From assembly GCA_963844565.1 (NCBI GenBank), contig CAWJON010000002.1, forward strand, positions 1,550,001 to 1,614,000: 64,000 nucleotides of DNA, in the 5' to 3' direction. The stretch comes from JAFEDN01 sp963844565 (lineage in GTDB: Bacteria; Pseudomonadota; Gammaproteobacteria; Coxiellales; Coxiellaceae). The notes under the pieces were generated by a model, which saw only the letters and a list, made by a program, of their open reading frames with translations, was not told the origin of the DNA and made no database searches. The position numbers and the translations under genes were made by a program. Below, in pieces: positions 1 to 9,268 of the stretch (positions are counted from its first letter, which is position 1; the number at the start of each line of letters is the position of its first letter).

Positions 1-2
1 GT

Positions 3-332
3 CTACCTGATAAATCACCCAAACAAGAAACAAAACAAGAAACGAATCCAGAAACGAAAAAAGGTCCCCCTCCCCTTCCTCCAACATACCTTTTAAGGCG
101 AAACTCCGTTTTACCATCATCACAAACATTTAGCCCGCAGACCAGTCTACCAACAAATCAACTAAACATCTCTCCTCCACCAACACCAAAAAAACCAACA
201 GCTTCTTCTGCATTAACTGTGCTACCCACTTCTCCGGTAAGGCTACCTGGGCTTGGAGGCCCCATAAATTTAAAACCGGTTACTGTCGTCAGTCCAGGCA
301 AAACACCAACTCACTCAACATCATCAAGCTAA
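3..332 (+). CDS. C-terminal part of a proline-rich protein (5' end outside window)
   Basis: An open frame runs from the window edge to a TAA at 330-332 and encodes 109 residues with no upstream stop, so the gene starts outside the window. The fragment is very rich in Pro, Ser, Thr and Lys, with short runs such as PPPLPP and SPPPTPKKP, and ends in a Ser/Thr-rich tail. It shows no recognisable domain and is probably disordered. Proline-rich tails of this sort occur in surface proteins and in secreted effectors of Legionellales, but this piece cannot decide between them. Composition and the clean open frame support coding; function is unknown. Confidence 0.5.
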   Translation, partial: LPDKSPKQETKQETNPETKKGPPPLPPTYLLRRNSVLPSSQTFSPQTSLPTNQLNISPPPTPKKPTASSALTVLPTSPVRLPGLGGPINLKPVTVVSPGKTPTHSTSSS

Positions 333-410
333 TCATTCTTCCCAGGAGTGGATTGTCGCTTAATAATTAAGGATAATAAGTTTATTGAAACTTCTGGGTA
401 GATATATACC

Positions 411-1874
411 ATGCTTTCTATTTTCATCGTTTTGTTGTTAGGGGTTGTATTACCCTTTGCATTTGCTCCTTTAGATATTTACACCCTGGCATTTATTGCC
501 CCAGCGGTTCTGCTTTTTTTCTGGAAAAAATCCTCACCCAAACTCGCTTTTTTTCAAGGACTGATGTTTGGACTAGGACTTTTCGGTGTCGGCACTTCCT
601 GGGTCTATATCAGTATCCATCAATTTGGTGGCGCCTCCCCCTGGATATCCGCTCTTATCACACTGGCCATGGTTGCCTTTATGGCGTTTTTTTATGCGGT
701 TCAAGGCTATGTATTGGTTCGTTTTTTCGGAAAAAAAAATCCAGTGGCTTTTTGCTTACTCGCCTTCCCAGCAACTTGGGTTATTTCCGAATGGGGTCGT
801 AGTTTACCCCTCAATGGCTTTCCATGGTTATATTTGGGATATAGCCAAGCAGATACTTGGCTTCGCGGCTTCGGCCCCTACTTTGGGGTTTATGGAATCT
901 CTTTCGCAGTCGCTGTGATCAGCGGTTGTCTGGTGTTAATTGGCATTCGCCGCAACCCTCTTCGTGAAAAAGTTTGGGGATTATTGGTTTTAATTTTTAC
1001 TCTCTTGATCGGCTGGTTGTTGATAAAACCGACCTGGACAAAGCCTTTAACCGGCCCTATCCAAGTTAGTTTGGTGCAAGCCAATATCGCTCAATCTTTA
1101 AAGTGGCAGCCTGGAGAGCTAGCAAAAATCTTCCAAACCTATGAAACTCTTACCCAACCGCTTTGGGGAAATCGTTTGGTGATTTGGCCCGAAGCGGCTT
1201 TACCTGCTTTCGCGTATCAAGTTACCCCTGCACTCGATGCCTTGAATAAGGAAGCAGAGGAACATCAAAGCACTCTATTAGTGGGAGTGCTGTTGGGACA
1301 TCCCGAATCAAAATACTATAATGGCTTGCTTCTCCTCGGGAAAGACCAGGGCTCCTATCGAAAACGACATCTTGTTCCCTTCGGCGAATATATTCCTCTT
1401 CCTCAGGTTTTTTCCTTTTTGCTCAACTATTGGAAAATACCGATGTCTAGTTTCTCTGCTGGCGCTCAAAAACAAAATGATTTAAAAATTGCAGGTTATA
1501 AAATTGCGCCTTTTATCTGTTATGAAATTGGCTATCCCAGCGAGGTTATTAACTTTATTCAGGATAAAGCAGTTATTGTTAACATCAGTGATGACAGCTG
1601 GTTTGGAAAATCAATGGCCTCGGCTCAGCAAATGGAAATGGCGCGTATGCGTGCTTTGGAAACGGGTCGTTTTGCGTTGTTGGCCGGAAATACAGGGGTA
1701 ACAGCGATTATTGATCCTTCAGGACATATAGTGGCCAGTTTGCCGTTACATCAACAGGCTGTACTCAGCAATACATTTCATATGATGGGTGGGCAAACTC
1801 CGCTGATGTGGTGGCGGTATTACCCCTTAATGGGACTGTTACTGATTGCACTCCTGATTTCTTTCTTACTTTAG
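411..1874 (+). CDS. lnt: Apolipoprotein N-acyltransferase
   Basis: Transfers an acyl chain from phospholipid to the N-terminal cysteine of apolipoproteins, the last step of lipoprotein maturation in the inner membrane. The 487 residues hold about six hydrophobic segments in the first 200 residues, then a nitrilase-type periplasmic domain, then a C-terminal membrane helix. The Glu-Lys-Cys catalytic triad is visible: E261 in the WPEAALP motif, K318 in YRKRHLVPFGEY and C370 in PFICYE. Length is close to the family norm of about 510. The stop overlaps the 3' end of the convergent next gene by 4 bp. Mature lipoproteins such as the nearby LptE would be its substrates. Confidence 0.96.
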   Translation: MLSIFIVLLLGVVLPFAFAPLDIYTLAFIAPAVLLFFWKKSSPKLAFFQGLMFGLGLFGVGTSWVYISIHQFGGASPWISALITLAMVAFMAFFYAVQGYVLVRFFGKKNPVAFCLLAFPATWVISEWGRSLPLNGFPWLYLGYSQADTWLRGFGPYFGVYGISFAVAVISGCLVLIGIRRNPLREKVWGLLVLIFTLLIGWLLIKPTWTKPLTGPIQVSLVQANIAQSLKWQPGELAKIFQTYETLTQPLWGNRLVIWPEAALPAFAYQVTPALDALNKEAEEHQSTLLVGVLLGHPESKYYNGLLLLGKDQGSYRKRHLVPFGEYIPLPQVFSFLLNYWKIPMSSFSAGAQKQNDLKIAGYKIAPFICYEIGYPSEVINFIQDKAVIVNISDDSWFGKSMASAQQMEMARMRALETGRFALLAGNTGVTAIIDPSGHIVASLPLHQQAVLSNTFHMMGGQTPLMWWRYYPLMGLLLIALLISFLL

Positions 1875-3142
1875 CGCATCTTAAAATTAGGCGATGAGGA
1901 TTGCGGCCTCTGCTCCACATTTAAAGATTGTTTAATTGCGTCCGATTGCACCTGTAGGTTAGGTTTAAATCGACTTTCTTTAATGATGGTTTTGGTTCCA
2001 GATTTAATCTTCTCTTGCAACGGGCTGACCGGGATACCCGTATAATCCATAATAAATTGCGAGGCAAAAGCTAGTGTGCCTTGGGTAATTTTAGGCTCCC
2101 ATGATTGGGATAAAAATGTACTGTTTACTCTCGACTCATGAATCACATGCTGGGCCACACCAAATTGCTCATTAAATTCACGAACCAACCCCTGACTGTC
2201 TCCAGGAATTTTATTCGTTTCATTAAAACGCTTAAATAGCTCATGATTAATATAGAGCGTGCCATCTTCCAAATATTGTACGTGGGCATCTTTAGTGTTG
2301 ATTGAAATCTCGCCGTTAGTAATACCTTCTTGTATCCACAAATAGAATTGATCCAACGAGTTCAAATCTTTTACAGACGGAAGCTCAAGATTGACTTGCT
2401 GTAACCCTTTAACCAACATCTGCAAATCTTCTTTACGAACTAAAGCCAAGGCGCGACTAACGCGCCTTCCCTCTTGTCTGTGCTCTCCACGTATGGATTC
2501 CAACCAATCGATGAACAAATCAAGATCACTGCTCAACCAAATAAACCCTTCGCGTGGAATCAATTGTCGAGCTAGTATAGCTGCACTTTCGTGATTTAAA
2601 GCTTGATAAACAGTGTTGTTGTAGGGATACATTTTGTAGTATTCAGTGGATTGCTCAAGCAAGCTTCCGTAATAAGGAAACCACTCTTTGTGGTAAAACC
2701 CAACATCATTGCAAACAATGACGCGCTGTTGACTCACTGCTTTCGCGACATCATAAAACAGGCTGGCGGTAAAAATAGCATAAAGAGTTAAAGGGTCCGT
2801 GCTTTCAGATTTTGATTGAGCATCTTGACAGAATTGTCTGAGGCTTAAAACTGCACGAGCTAATCCCACATTCAAGAGTCCACCCAAAGGAGTATCCACC
2901 TCTTCTGGAATGAGTTGCACAAACTCTACGTACTGATTAATGGCAGATCGATAAAGTAATTTAAACCGATTTTCGTCAAGCTGACTAAGCGGAAGCAATT
3001 CTTGAATTAAATTTTGATGACGCGTATTTCCCAACAATTTGGTGCTAGGAAATACGGGAATTACCTGCCCTATCTGATAAGACTTTGGTTGCATAGTTTT
3101 CTGCAAGTGGTTGATTGTACTACTTAACATGCCCTTCTCCAT
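1871..3142 (-). CDS. TraI_2/TraI_2_C-type relaxase-like protein, chromosomal
   Basis: A 423-residue protein that resembles the MobH/TraI_2 family of putative relaxases of integrating conjugative elements. The C-terminal part (about 265-306, with LWIQEGITNGEISIN and a following TLYINHELF) matches the TraI_2_C winged-helix pattern I know from the family. The N-terminal part follows the HD-like TraI_2 layout, but key metal ligands look replaced: GGLLNVGLARA near 87-97 where the family has GGLLEHSLE, and LFYDVAKA near 128-135 where LLHDIGK is usual. No conjugation genes lie beside it; it sits convergent with lnt and divergent from leuS. It may be a domesticated relative without nicking activity. 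The family call is from recalled motifs, not a search. Confidence 0.6.
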   Translation of the reverse strand: MEKGMLSSTINHLQKTMQPKSYQIGQVIPVFPSTKLLGNTRHQNLIQELLPLSQLDENRFKLLYRSAINQYVEFVQLIPEEVDTPLGGLLNVGLARAVLSLRQFCQDAQSKSESTDPLTLYAIFTASLFYDVAKAVSQQRVIVCNDVGFYHKEWFPYYGSLLEQSTEYYKMYPYNNTVYQALNHESAAILARQLIPREGFIWLSSDLDLFIDWLESIRGEHRQEGRRVSRALALVRKEDLQMLVKGLQQVNLELPSVKDLNSLDQFYLWIQEGITNGEISINTKDAHVQYLEDGTLYINHELFKRFNETNKIPGDSQGLVREFNEQFGVAQHVIHESRVNSTFLSQSWEPKITQGTLAFASQFIMDYTGIPVSPLQEKIKSGTKTIIKESRFKPNLQVQSDAIKQSLNVEQRPQSSSPNFKMR

Positions 3143-3263
3143 CCCAGGAAAAGCATTATATTATCCTAATTAATGCTATTATACCACAAGAATATAGTAT
3201 ACAGAATAGGCCAGTTCTTTCACTTCCCATTGATTAATTTTTACGATTAGGTAAGCTATTGAT

Positions 3264-5690
3264 ATGCCTTATAACCATCTTGAAATAGAAGCAGAAGCTC
3301 AAAAATTTTGGGAAGACCACAAAAGCTTTAGAGCTCAGGAAAAATTAACCAAAGAAAAATTTTATTGTATTTCCATGTTGCCCTATCCCAGTGGCGATTT
3401 ACACATGGGTCATGTGCGCAATTATACCATCGGTGATGTTGTCGCCCGCTACCAGAGAATGCTAAATAAAGAAGTCCTTCACCCGATTGGGTGGGATGCT
3501 TTCGGTTTGCCTGCTGAAAACGCCGCCATCTCGCGTCATTTGCCTCCAGTAGAATGGACAAAAAAAAATATCCACAACATGGGTCAACAATTCAGATCAT
3601 TGGGTTTAAGTTTTGATTGGAACCGAGAGATCAGCACCTGTGACCCGAGCTATTACCGTTGGGAACAATGGTTGTTTGTTCGCTTATTTAAAAAAGGATT
3701 AATTTATAAAAAAAACTCAATCGTCAATTGGGATCCTGTTGATCAAACTGTATTGGCGAATGAACAGGTTATCGATGGCAAAGGTTGGCGTTCTGGTGCA
3801 CCCATTGAACGCCGGGAAATGCCACAATGGTTTTTCAAAATAACCGCCTTTGCTGAAGAATTGTTAGATAGCTTAGATACACTGACTGGCTGGCCGGCTC
3901 AAGTTCGAACCATGCAACGCAATTGGATTGGCCGCTCAGAGGGCGTAAACGTTAACTTTAAGCTAGTTAAGAGTAAAAAAAGTTTAATGGTATACACCAC
4001 ACGTCCTGACACACTAATGGGCGTCAGTTTTCTCGCTATTGCGCCTGATCATCCTTTAGCGATTGAAAAGTCAAAACGAAACCCTGAATTAGCTAAATTT
4101 ATTGAGATGTGTCGGCACACCAAAGTTGCGGAAGCAGACTTAGCCACTCAACCCAAGCAAGGGTTTGATTTAAAAACTCAAGCCATTCATCCGTTAACCC
4201 AAGAAAAACTACCCATTTGGGTAACCAATTTTGTGTTAATGGAATATGGATTGGGAGCAATCATGGCTGTGCCCGCGCATGATGCCCGAGACTTTGAGGT
4301 CGCTAAACAATATCAATTACCAATTAACCCAGTAATCCAACCACCCATTGCCTGGGACTTCACTACAGCTGCTTATACCGGCGAAGGCGTCTTATTCAAT
4401 TCAGGTAATTTTGATGGCTTAGATAATGAAGTTGCTAAAAACAAAATTATCGATGTTCTGGTAGAAAAAGGTTTGGGTGAGAAACAAATTAATTATCGTC
4501 TACGGGATTGGGGAATATCTCGTCAACGCTATTGGGGCACTCCGATACCCATTATCTATTGTAAAAAATGTAAAGCTGTACCGGTTCCTGAAGAGGAATT
4601 ACCGGTTATTTTACCGCTTGATTTGATCCCTGACGGGCGCGCCTCACCTTTAACCACCTCGGCAAAATTTTATAAAACCCGCTGCCCAAACTGTAAAGGT
4701 CCAGCGCGCCGTGAAACGGATACGATGGACACGTTCATGGAATCTTCTTGGTATTATGCACGGTATTGCAGTTTTGACCAAAATAATGCCATGTTGGATG
4801 ACCGTGCAAAATATTGGACTCCTGTCGATCAATACGTCGGCGGGATTGAACATGCAATCTTGCATTTACTGTACGCGCGCTTTATGCACAAAGTGCTGCG
4901 TAATGAAGGCCTGCTCAACAGCGATGAACCTTTTAAAGCCTTGTTGACGCAAGGAATGGTACTGAAAGACGGCAGCAAAATGTCAAAATCAAAGGGAAAT
5001 ATCGTTGCCCCGCAAGAATTAATAAAAAAATATGGTGCGGATACAGTACGCTTGTTTATTATTTTTGCCTCACCTCCTGAACAAGATCTAGAATGGTCAG
5101 ATGCTGGTGTAGAAGGCGCTTATCGTTTTCTAAAAAAATTATGGAATTTAGCTCACGAATTGAAAGATTCCATCCCAACATTGCCTACAAACAAAGATAT
5201 CCCGGCATTCGGCAGCGAAATCGTGCAAATTCAACAAATTTTCTTACAGGCACAACAAGATCTTGATCGTTTACAGCTTAATACGGTGGTTTCTGCTGCC
5301 ATGAAAATTTTTAATCAATTAAATAAAATAACTCTTACGGTTGAAAATGCTGTAGTTTTATATGACGGCATGAGCCTTTTGCTCCGCTTATTGGCGCCCA
5401 TAACGCCTCATATTACTCATTATTTATGGCAGTTTTTAAATTATGGCGAAAATATTTTGGCAGCACCTTGGCCAACAATAAATCCAAATGCACTAATACA
5501 GGAAACAATAGAACTGGTTGTACAAATTAACGGGAAATTACGCGGAAAAATAACGGTTTCCAGTGATGAGTCCGTCGATAATATCAAAAAATTTGCCCTG
5601 GAAGAGAGTAATATCCAAAGACATATAAACCAACAACCGATTAAAAAAATTATTGTAATCCCCAACAAATTAATCAATATTGTTATATGA
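3264..5690 (+). CDS. leuS: Leucyl-tRNA synthetase
   Basis: Charges tRNA-Leu with leucine in the cytoplasm. This class I synthetase of 808 residues shows the HIGH-type motif as HMGH in PSGDLHMGHVRNYTIGD near residue 48 and the KMSKS loop in GSKMSKSKGN near 574. A CP1 editing domain lies between them, including the TTRPDTLMG threonine-rich segment near 246. Zinc-type CxxC pairs occur around 437-478. The start MPYNHLEIEAEAQKFW fits the usual N-terminus. It is somewhat shorter than the 860 residues of E. coli. It heads a four-gene operon, with the next start overlapping its stop by 4 bp (ATGA). Confidence 0.97.
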   Translation: MPYNHLEIEAEAQKFWEDHKSFRAQEKLTKEKFYCISMLPYPSGDLHMGHVRNYTIGDVVARYQRMLNKEVLHPIGWDAFGLPAENAAISRHLPPVEWTKKNIHNMGQQFRSLGLSFDWNREISTCDPSYYRWEQWLFVRLFKKGLIYKKNSIVNWDPVDQTVLANEQVIDGKGWRSGAPIERREMPQWFFKITAFAEELLDSLDTLTGWPAQVRTMQRNWIGRSEGVNVNFKLVKSKKSLMVYTTRPDTLMGVSFLAIAPDHPLAIEKSKRNPELAKFIEMCRHTKVAEADLATQPKQGFDLKTQAIHPLTQEKLPIWVTNFVLMEYGLGAIMAVPAHDARDFEVAKQYQLPINPVIQPPIAWDFTTAAYTGEGVLFNSGNFDGLDNEVAKNKIIDVLVEKGLGEKQINYRLRDWGISRQRYWGTPIPIIYCKKCKAVPVPEEELPVILPLDLIPDGRASPLTTSAKFYKTRCPNCKGPARRETDTMDTFMESSWYYARYCSFDQNNAMLDDRAKYWTPVDQYVGGIEHAILHLLYARFMHKVLRNEGLLNSDEPFKALLTQGMVLKDGSKMSKSKGNIVAPQELIKKYGADTVRLFIIFASPPEQDLEWSDAGVEGAYRFLKKLWNLAHELKDSIPTLPTNKDIPAFGSEIVQIQQIFLQAQQDLDRLQLNTVVSAAMKIFNQLNKITLTVENAVVLYDGMSLLLRLLAPITPHITHYLWQFLNYGENILAAPWPTINPNALIQETIELVVQINGKLRGKITVSSDESVDNIKKFALEESNIQRHINQQPIKKIIVIPNKLINIVI

Positions 5691-6283
5691 AAAAACAGCA
5701 ATTCCCGCTAAACATTAAGTTTTATCACCTACTGATGGGGGTAATATTTTTTGCTTTAATTGCCTGCACAAATCAAAGTTGGCATTTGCGTAATGCAGCA
5801 GCAGTTCCTCCGCAACTTAAACTTATTTATTTAGATCCAGGAAATGCAAACAGCCGCTTTACCACTGAATTGATCCATCAACTCAAATCTATGCAAATTT
5901 CTTTAGCTGCCCATCCGCAAAACGCTCCGCTTATTCTTAGAGTTTATCAGTACAGTTTTCAACATAATAACCCAGCTATTTCTACTACCAATGTTGCCAT
6001 CACTTATACTTACACTTTGAGTCTTATGATTGAAATTATTGATAATGCAAACCAAGTTATTGTTCCGCCGCATATGGTCAGTACCTCACGTGATATTACG
6101 GTTACTACCAACCAGATATTCACCATCAATTCCTCAACCTTGTTTCAACAAGAATTGCAAATGGATGGGATTAATATGATTTATTATTGGCTCACCAATG
6201 ACAGTACGCGGCGTTTATTAGCTGCCTCTCAGGAAAAAAATATCCATGCAATTAAACCTCAAACAACTTCCAGCGCACCTTAA
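5687..6283 (+). CDS. lptE: LPS-assembly lipoprotein LptE
   Basis: LptE plugs and assembles the LptD barrel that places lipopolysaccharide on the outer leaflet of the outer membrane. The 198-residue product begins with a short basic stretch and a hydrophobic helix ending in the lipobox FFALIAC (Cys near 27), so it would be lipidated and processed by Lnt. The mature part is polar with alternating beta-like segments and little sequence conservation, as usual in this family. Identity rests on the lipobox, the length and the conserved order leuS-lptE-holA. The start overlaps leuS by 4 bp, and the end overlaps holA by 38 bp. Confidence 0.85.
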   Translation: MKKQQFPLNIKFYHLLMGVIFFALIACTNQSWHLRNAAAVPPQLKLIYLDPGNANSRFTTELIHQLKSMQISLAAHPQNAPLILRVYQYSFQHNNPAISTTNVAITYTYTLSLMIEIIDNANQVIVPPHMVSTSRDITVTTNQIFTINSSTLFQQELQMDGINMIYYWLTNDSTRRLLAASQEKNIHAIKPQTTSSAP

Positions 6284-7247
6284 AAGTAAGTTGCTACCCA
6301 TTTATTTAATAACTGGCGACATTTTACTACTGCGACAGGAAGCAAAAGACGCCCTTCGACATGCAGCGCGTTCAGCCGGTTATACGCATTATCAACGCTT
6401 CGATGTGGAAGGACATTTCGATTGGAGCGCGCTTACTCACGCTGCCAATCATTACTCATTATTTGATGAAAAAATTTTTATTGAATTCTATAATCCTGAT
6501 GGAAAATTTGATGCTGAAGCCGGAAAAGTGTTATCTACTTATTGCGAAAATCCGCCTGAAGAAAAAATTTTATTAATTAATTGTCCCAAACTGAGTGGCT
6601 CACAACAAAAAACTCGCTGGTTTAAATCCATTCAAGACAAAGGCGCTGTCTTGACAATTTGGCCCATTAAAAATCATGAGCTCCCTGCTTGGTTGAATGA
6701 GCGTTTGCACCAAGCAAATTTTAACGTTGAAAAAGAAGCTCTACTTTATTTAGCTGAATCAACCGAAGGTAATCTCTTAGCCAGCCAACAGGCTATTACC
6801 AAATTGCAGCTGTTGTTTCCTGAAAAAAAAACCATCAACCTGCATGAAATGAGCATGGCCGTTAACGATAATGCTCAATTTGATATCTTTGAACTCAGTC
6901 GTTATTGTCTGCAAAGCAATGCTCGCGGTATTTTACGTGCGCTATATCATTTGTCGGTTGAAACTGAACCGACTCTCGTATTATGGTTATTGGCGCGGGA
7001 ATGTCGAAGTCTATTGACCATGTCCTATCAACTTCAAGCAGGACAATCATTGGCGCAAGTACTCAACTCCCAATGGGAAACCCATAAACCTTTGTACCAA
7101 ATGGCTTTACAGCGCCTTACTTTAAAAAAGCTGGAATCTATTTTAAAAAAATGCTGCCAAGCCGATCAAATTATTAAGGGAGTCCTTCCAGGCGATTCCT
7201 GGCAAACATTAACAAACATCAGTTTGGAACTTGCCGGAGCGTTATGA
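6246..7247 (+). CDS. holA: DNA polymerase III delta subunit
   Basis: The delta subunit opens the beta clamp within the clamp loader during replication. The 333-residue protein begins LNLKQLPAHLKSKLLPIYLITGDILLLRQEA, shown here from residue 3 only in part, and the YLITGDILLLRQEA segment is the typical family N-terminus. It continues with the degenerate AAA+ core and a helical C-terminal domain (AGQSLAQVL, QADQIIKG). Length is close to the 343 residues of E. coli HolA. The ATG at 6246 lies inside lptE, giving a 38-bp overlap in another frame, so translation is probably coupled. The stop overlaps nadD by 4 bp. Confidence 0.92.
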   Translation: MQLNLKQLPAHLKSKLLPIYLITGDILLLRQEAKDALRHAARSAGYTHYQRFDVEGHFDWSALTHAANHYSLFDEKIFIEFYNPDGKFDAEAGKVLSTYCENPPEEKILLINCPKLSGSQQKTRWFKSIQDKGAVLTIWPIKNHELPAWLNERLHQANFNVEKEALLYLAESTEGNLLASQQAITKLQLLFPEKKTINLHEMSMAVNDNAQFDIFELSRYCLQSNARGILRALYHLSVETEPTLVLWLLARECRSLLTMSYQLQAGQSLAQVLNSQWETHKPLYQMALQRLTLKKLESILKKCCQADQIIKGVLPGDSWQTLTNISLELAGAL

Positions 7248-7873
7248 TAAAAGGAATTTTTGGCGGAACCTTTGATCCAATTCATTGCGGGCATTTAGAA
7301 GTCGCGGAATACCTATCTAGCCGATTACCGTTCTCAGCTATTCATTTTATACCTTGTTTTTTGCCACCGCATCGTCAAGCACCAAACGCTAGCCCAGAAC
7401 ATCGCCTCACGATGATAAAAATTGCCATCAGCGGCCATCCACAGTGGATTGCAGACGATATCGATTTTAAACGTAGAAGCCCGTCTTATATGGTGGATAC
7501 GCTTAAGTTATTACATAGAGCGGATCCACCAACAACTTGGTGTTTAATCGTCGGCATGGATGCATTTGCTAAATTTAATGGATGGCATGAGTGGCAAGAA
7601 ATTTTAAAACTCTGTCATTTAGTGGTGGTTAATCGCCCCGGCTTTGATAAACCTAAGAAAAAATGGACTAAAGAATTATTAGCCGAGCATGGAGTCGATT
7701 CAGCCGAATATTTTCAACACCACTCAGCGGGCGGAATATTGTTCTATCAAATTCCCCCCTCCCCGGTCTCCGGCACCGCTATTCGTTTCCAAATAAAGCA
7801 CCATCATAAAAACCTATGGCTGCTGCCCGCTGTTTTTGATTATATTGAAAAAAATCAACTTTATTTTGATTAG
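7244..7873 (+). CDS. nadD: Nicotinate-nucleotide adenylyltransferase
   Basis: Adenylates nicotinate mononucleotide to deamido-NAD in NAD synthesis. The 209 residues contain the nucleotidyltransferase motif GGTFDPIHCGHLE near residue 6-18, with the H-x-G-H pair, and the C-terminal SGTAIR motif near 184 that corresponds to the family ISSTxIR. The segment PPHRQAPNASPEHRLTM near 43 is typical of NadD. It closes the leuS-lptE-holA-nadD operon with a 4-bp overlap to holA. The ribosome-silencing gene rsfS that often follows nadD is not present; the next gene is on the other strand. The window also holds nadK, the kinase acting later in the same pathway. Confidence 0.95.
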   Translation: MIKGIFGGTFDPIHCGHLEVAEYLSSRLPFSAIHFIPCFLPPHRQAPNASPEHRLTMIKIAISGHPQWIADDIDFKRRSPSYMVDTLKLLHRADPPTTWCLIVGMDAFAKFNGWHEWQEILKLCHLVVVNRPGFDKPKKKWTKELLAEHGVDSAEYFQHHSAGGILFYQIPPSPVSGTAIRFQIKHHHKNLWLLPAVFDYIEKNQLYFD

Positions 7874-7947
7874 GGCTTTCAGTTAGTTTTTCTTAATTTT
7901 ACCATAAGGCATTGACTAGAAGTAGATATTTTTTTCTGGTATGAAGG

Positions 7948-9141
7948 TTATTTTTCTTGATAAAAAATTTGTTTGCAGGCCGAATTTTGATTGGGAATAA
8001 CCGATTTTATTTTATTTTTCTTTTCATCCTCTACAAATTTTAATGCCCATCGAATGTTTTCTTTTAAGTAATTGACCGCGGTAATTTTCGTATTTTTCTG
8101 GGTGTTAAAATCTAAATAGCTCCATTGTTCCTTTAGGTCTGAGGAAGTTAAGTGATCCAGTTCATCCAAAAGTTTTTTTAATTTTTCAATCATAACAGGA
8201 TCAAATCGGCGTAAATAGTATTGCATTTCCAAGCGCCCCCAGGTATTGTGCCACCCTTTGAACGCAAGGCCGGTGTCTAAAGAAGAAAGCTGAGGATTGA
8301 GTATGACAACTTGATGTCTGTTTTTAATAATTTCCACTTTATCGATCTTAGAACGAAATTCCAAATTGCCGCCAGGAAAGCGATCTCCATTCTCGAATAT
8401 GGCGTCCAGAAGCATGATATTACTTAATTGGGTAGCTATTTCCAACAACGAAACGTCATTAGATGTAAAAAGAGTAGGTGCGTTATTGATTTTCGGATCA
8501 CCATTGCGAATTCTACTTCCAGTGGAAAGTTGAATATTAACATCGTTTAAGGTATTTAAATCATTATTACACATGATAGTGTCAGCTATCTGTCTTTTAA
8601 AGCCAGATCCAGAGATAAATGTGTTTTTCTGCTGATAAGTATTATATTGACCTTGAGCGATTATTTTGGGTACGTTTGCCTGAGCTTTCCAGTAAAGCAT
8701 TGCAAAATTGGTAACCCATTCTTTGAGTGCACATACTTGGGGCGAAATGTTTAACTGCTGGGTTAATGGCGCTTGAATATTAGCAGCAACTGTAACCGGA
8801 TAGATGGGGAAATTAAGGTGACGGCCGATATAATAAGCGGCAATTTCCGCTCTTGCATAGTTGTTTCCGGAGGTACATTTTAGTAACGCTAGATTTTTTC
8901 CTTGATTATCTTTTACCACCCATGCGTCAGGCGTCGTATTGCCTGCTTTTAATAATGAGAATTTATAACTATCGAGATTTTTAGCTATGGTTTTCAGTTG
9001 AGACTCTTTTAGATCCAGTGCTTGATCAGAAAAAATATTTGTTGAAGAGGTATTGGTTGGATCGGCTTGAGATAGTAAAGGTGTTATAAACAAGGTGGAA
9101 ATAATTATTTTTTTTGCTGCTGATTTAAATCCTTGAAGCAT
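7948..9141 (-). CDS. Secreted protein with atypical kinase-like motifs
   Basis: The product has 397 residues and an N-terminal signal peptide: basic start, hydrophobic core IIISTLFITPLL and a likely cleavage site after LLSQA near residue 26. The mature part carries what looks like the PI3/4-kinase, HipA and Fam20 pattern. There is a lysine in the strand NLALLKC (K88), followed by RAEIAAYYIGRHLNFPIYPVTV (shown only up to known motif length) with E99. Then comes a catalytic-loop-like NGDRFPGGN at 251-259 (D253, N259), and a metal-site-like SLDTGLAF with D289. I see these motifs directly; that they form a working kinase is inference. The gene stands alone, AT-richer than its neighbours, divergent from the L,D-transpeptidase. 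Confidence 0.55.
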   Translation of the reverse strand: MLQGFKSAAKKIIISTLFITPLLSQADPTNTSSTNIFSDQALDLKESQLKTIAKNLDSYKFSLLKAGNTTPDAWVVKDNQGKNLALLKCTSGNNYARAEIAAYYIGRHLNFPIYPVTVAANIQAPLTQQLNISPQVCALKEWVTNFAMLYWKAQANVPKIIAQGQYNTYQQKNTFISGSGFKRQIADTIMCNNDLNTLNDVNIQLSTGSRIRNGDPKINNAPTLFTSNDVSLLEIATQLSNIMLLDAIFENGDRFPGGNLEFRSKIDKVEIIKNRHQVVILNPQLSSLDTGLAFKGWHNTWGRLEMQYYLRRFDPVMIEKLKKLLDELDHLTSSDLKEQWSYLDFNTQKNTKITAVNYLKENIRWALKFVEDEKKNKIKSVIPNQNSACKQIFYQEK

Positions 9142-9268
9142 TATGCTCTCCTTTATCCAGAAGCTTATATACTAAATTATAATAAAATCTTGCTTTAAAG
9201 TCTATTTTTAAATTAATATCGACAAATTCATTTTAATTGTAAATAATAAAAAATGGTTATGGAAAAAA

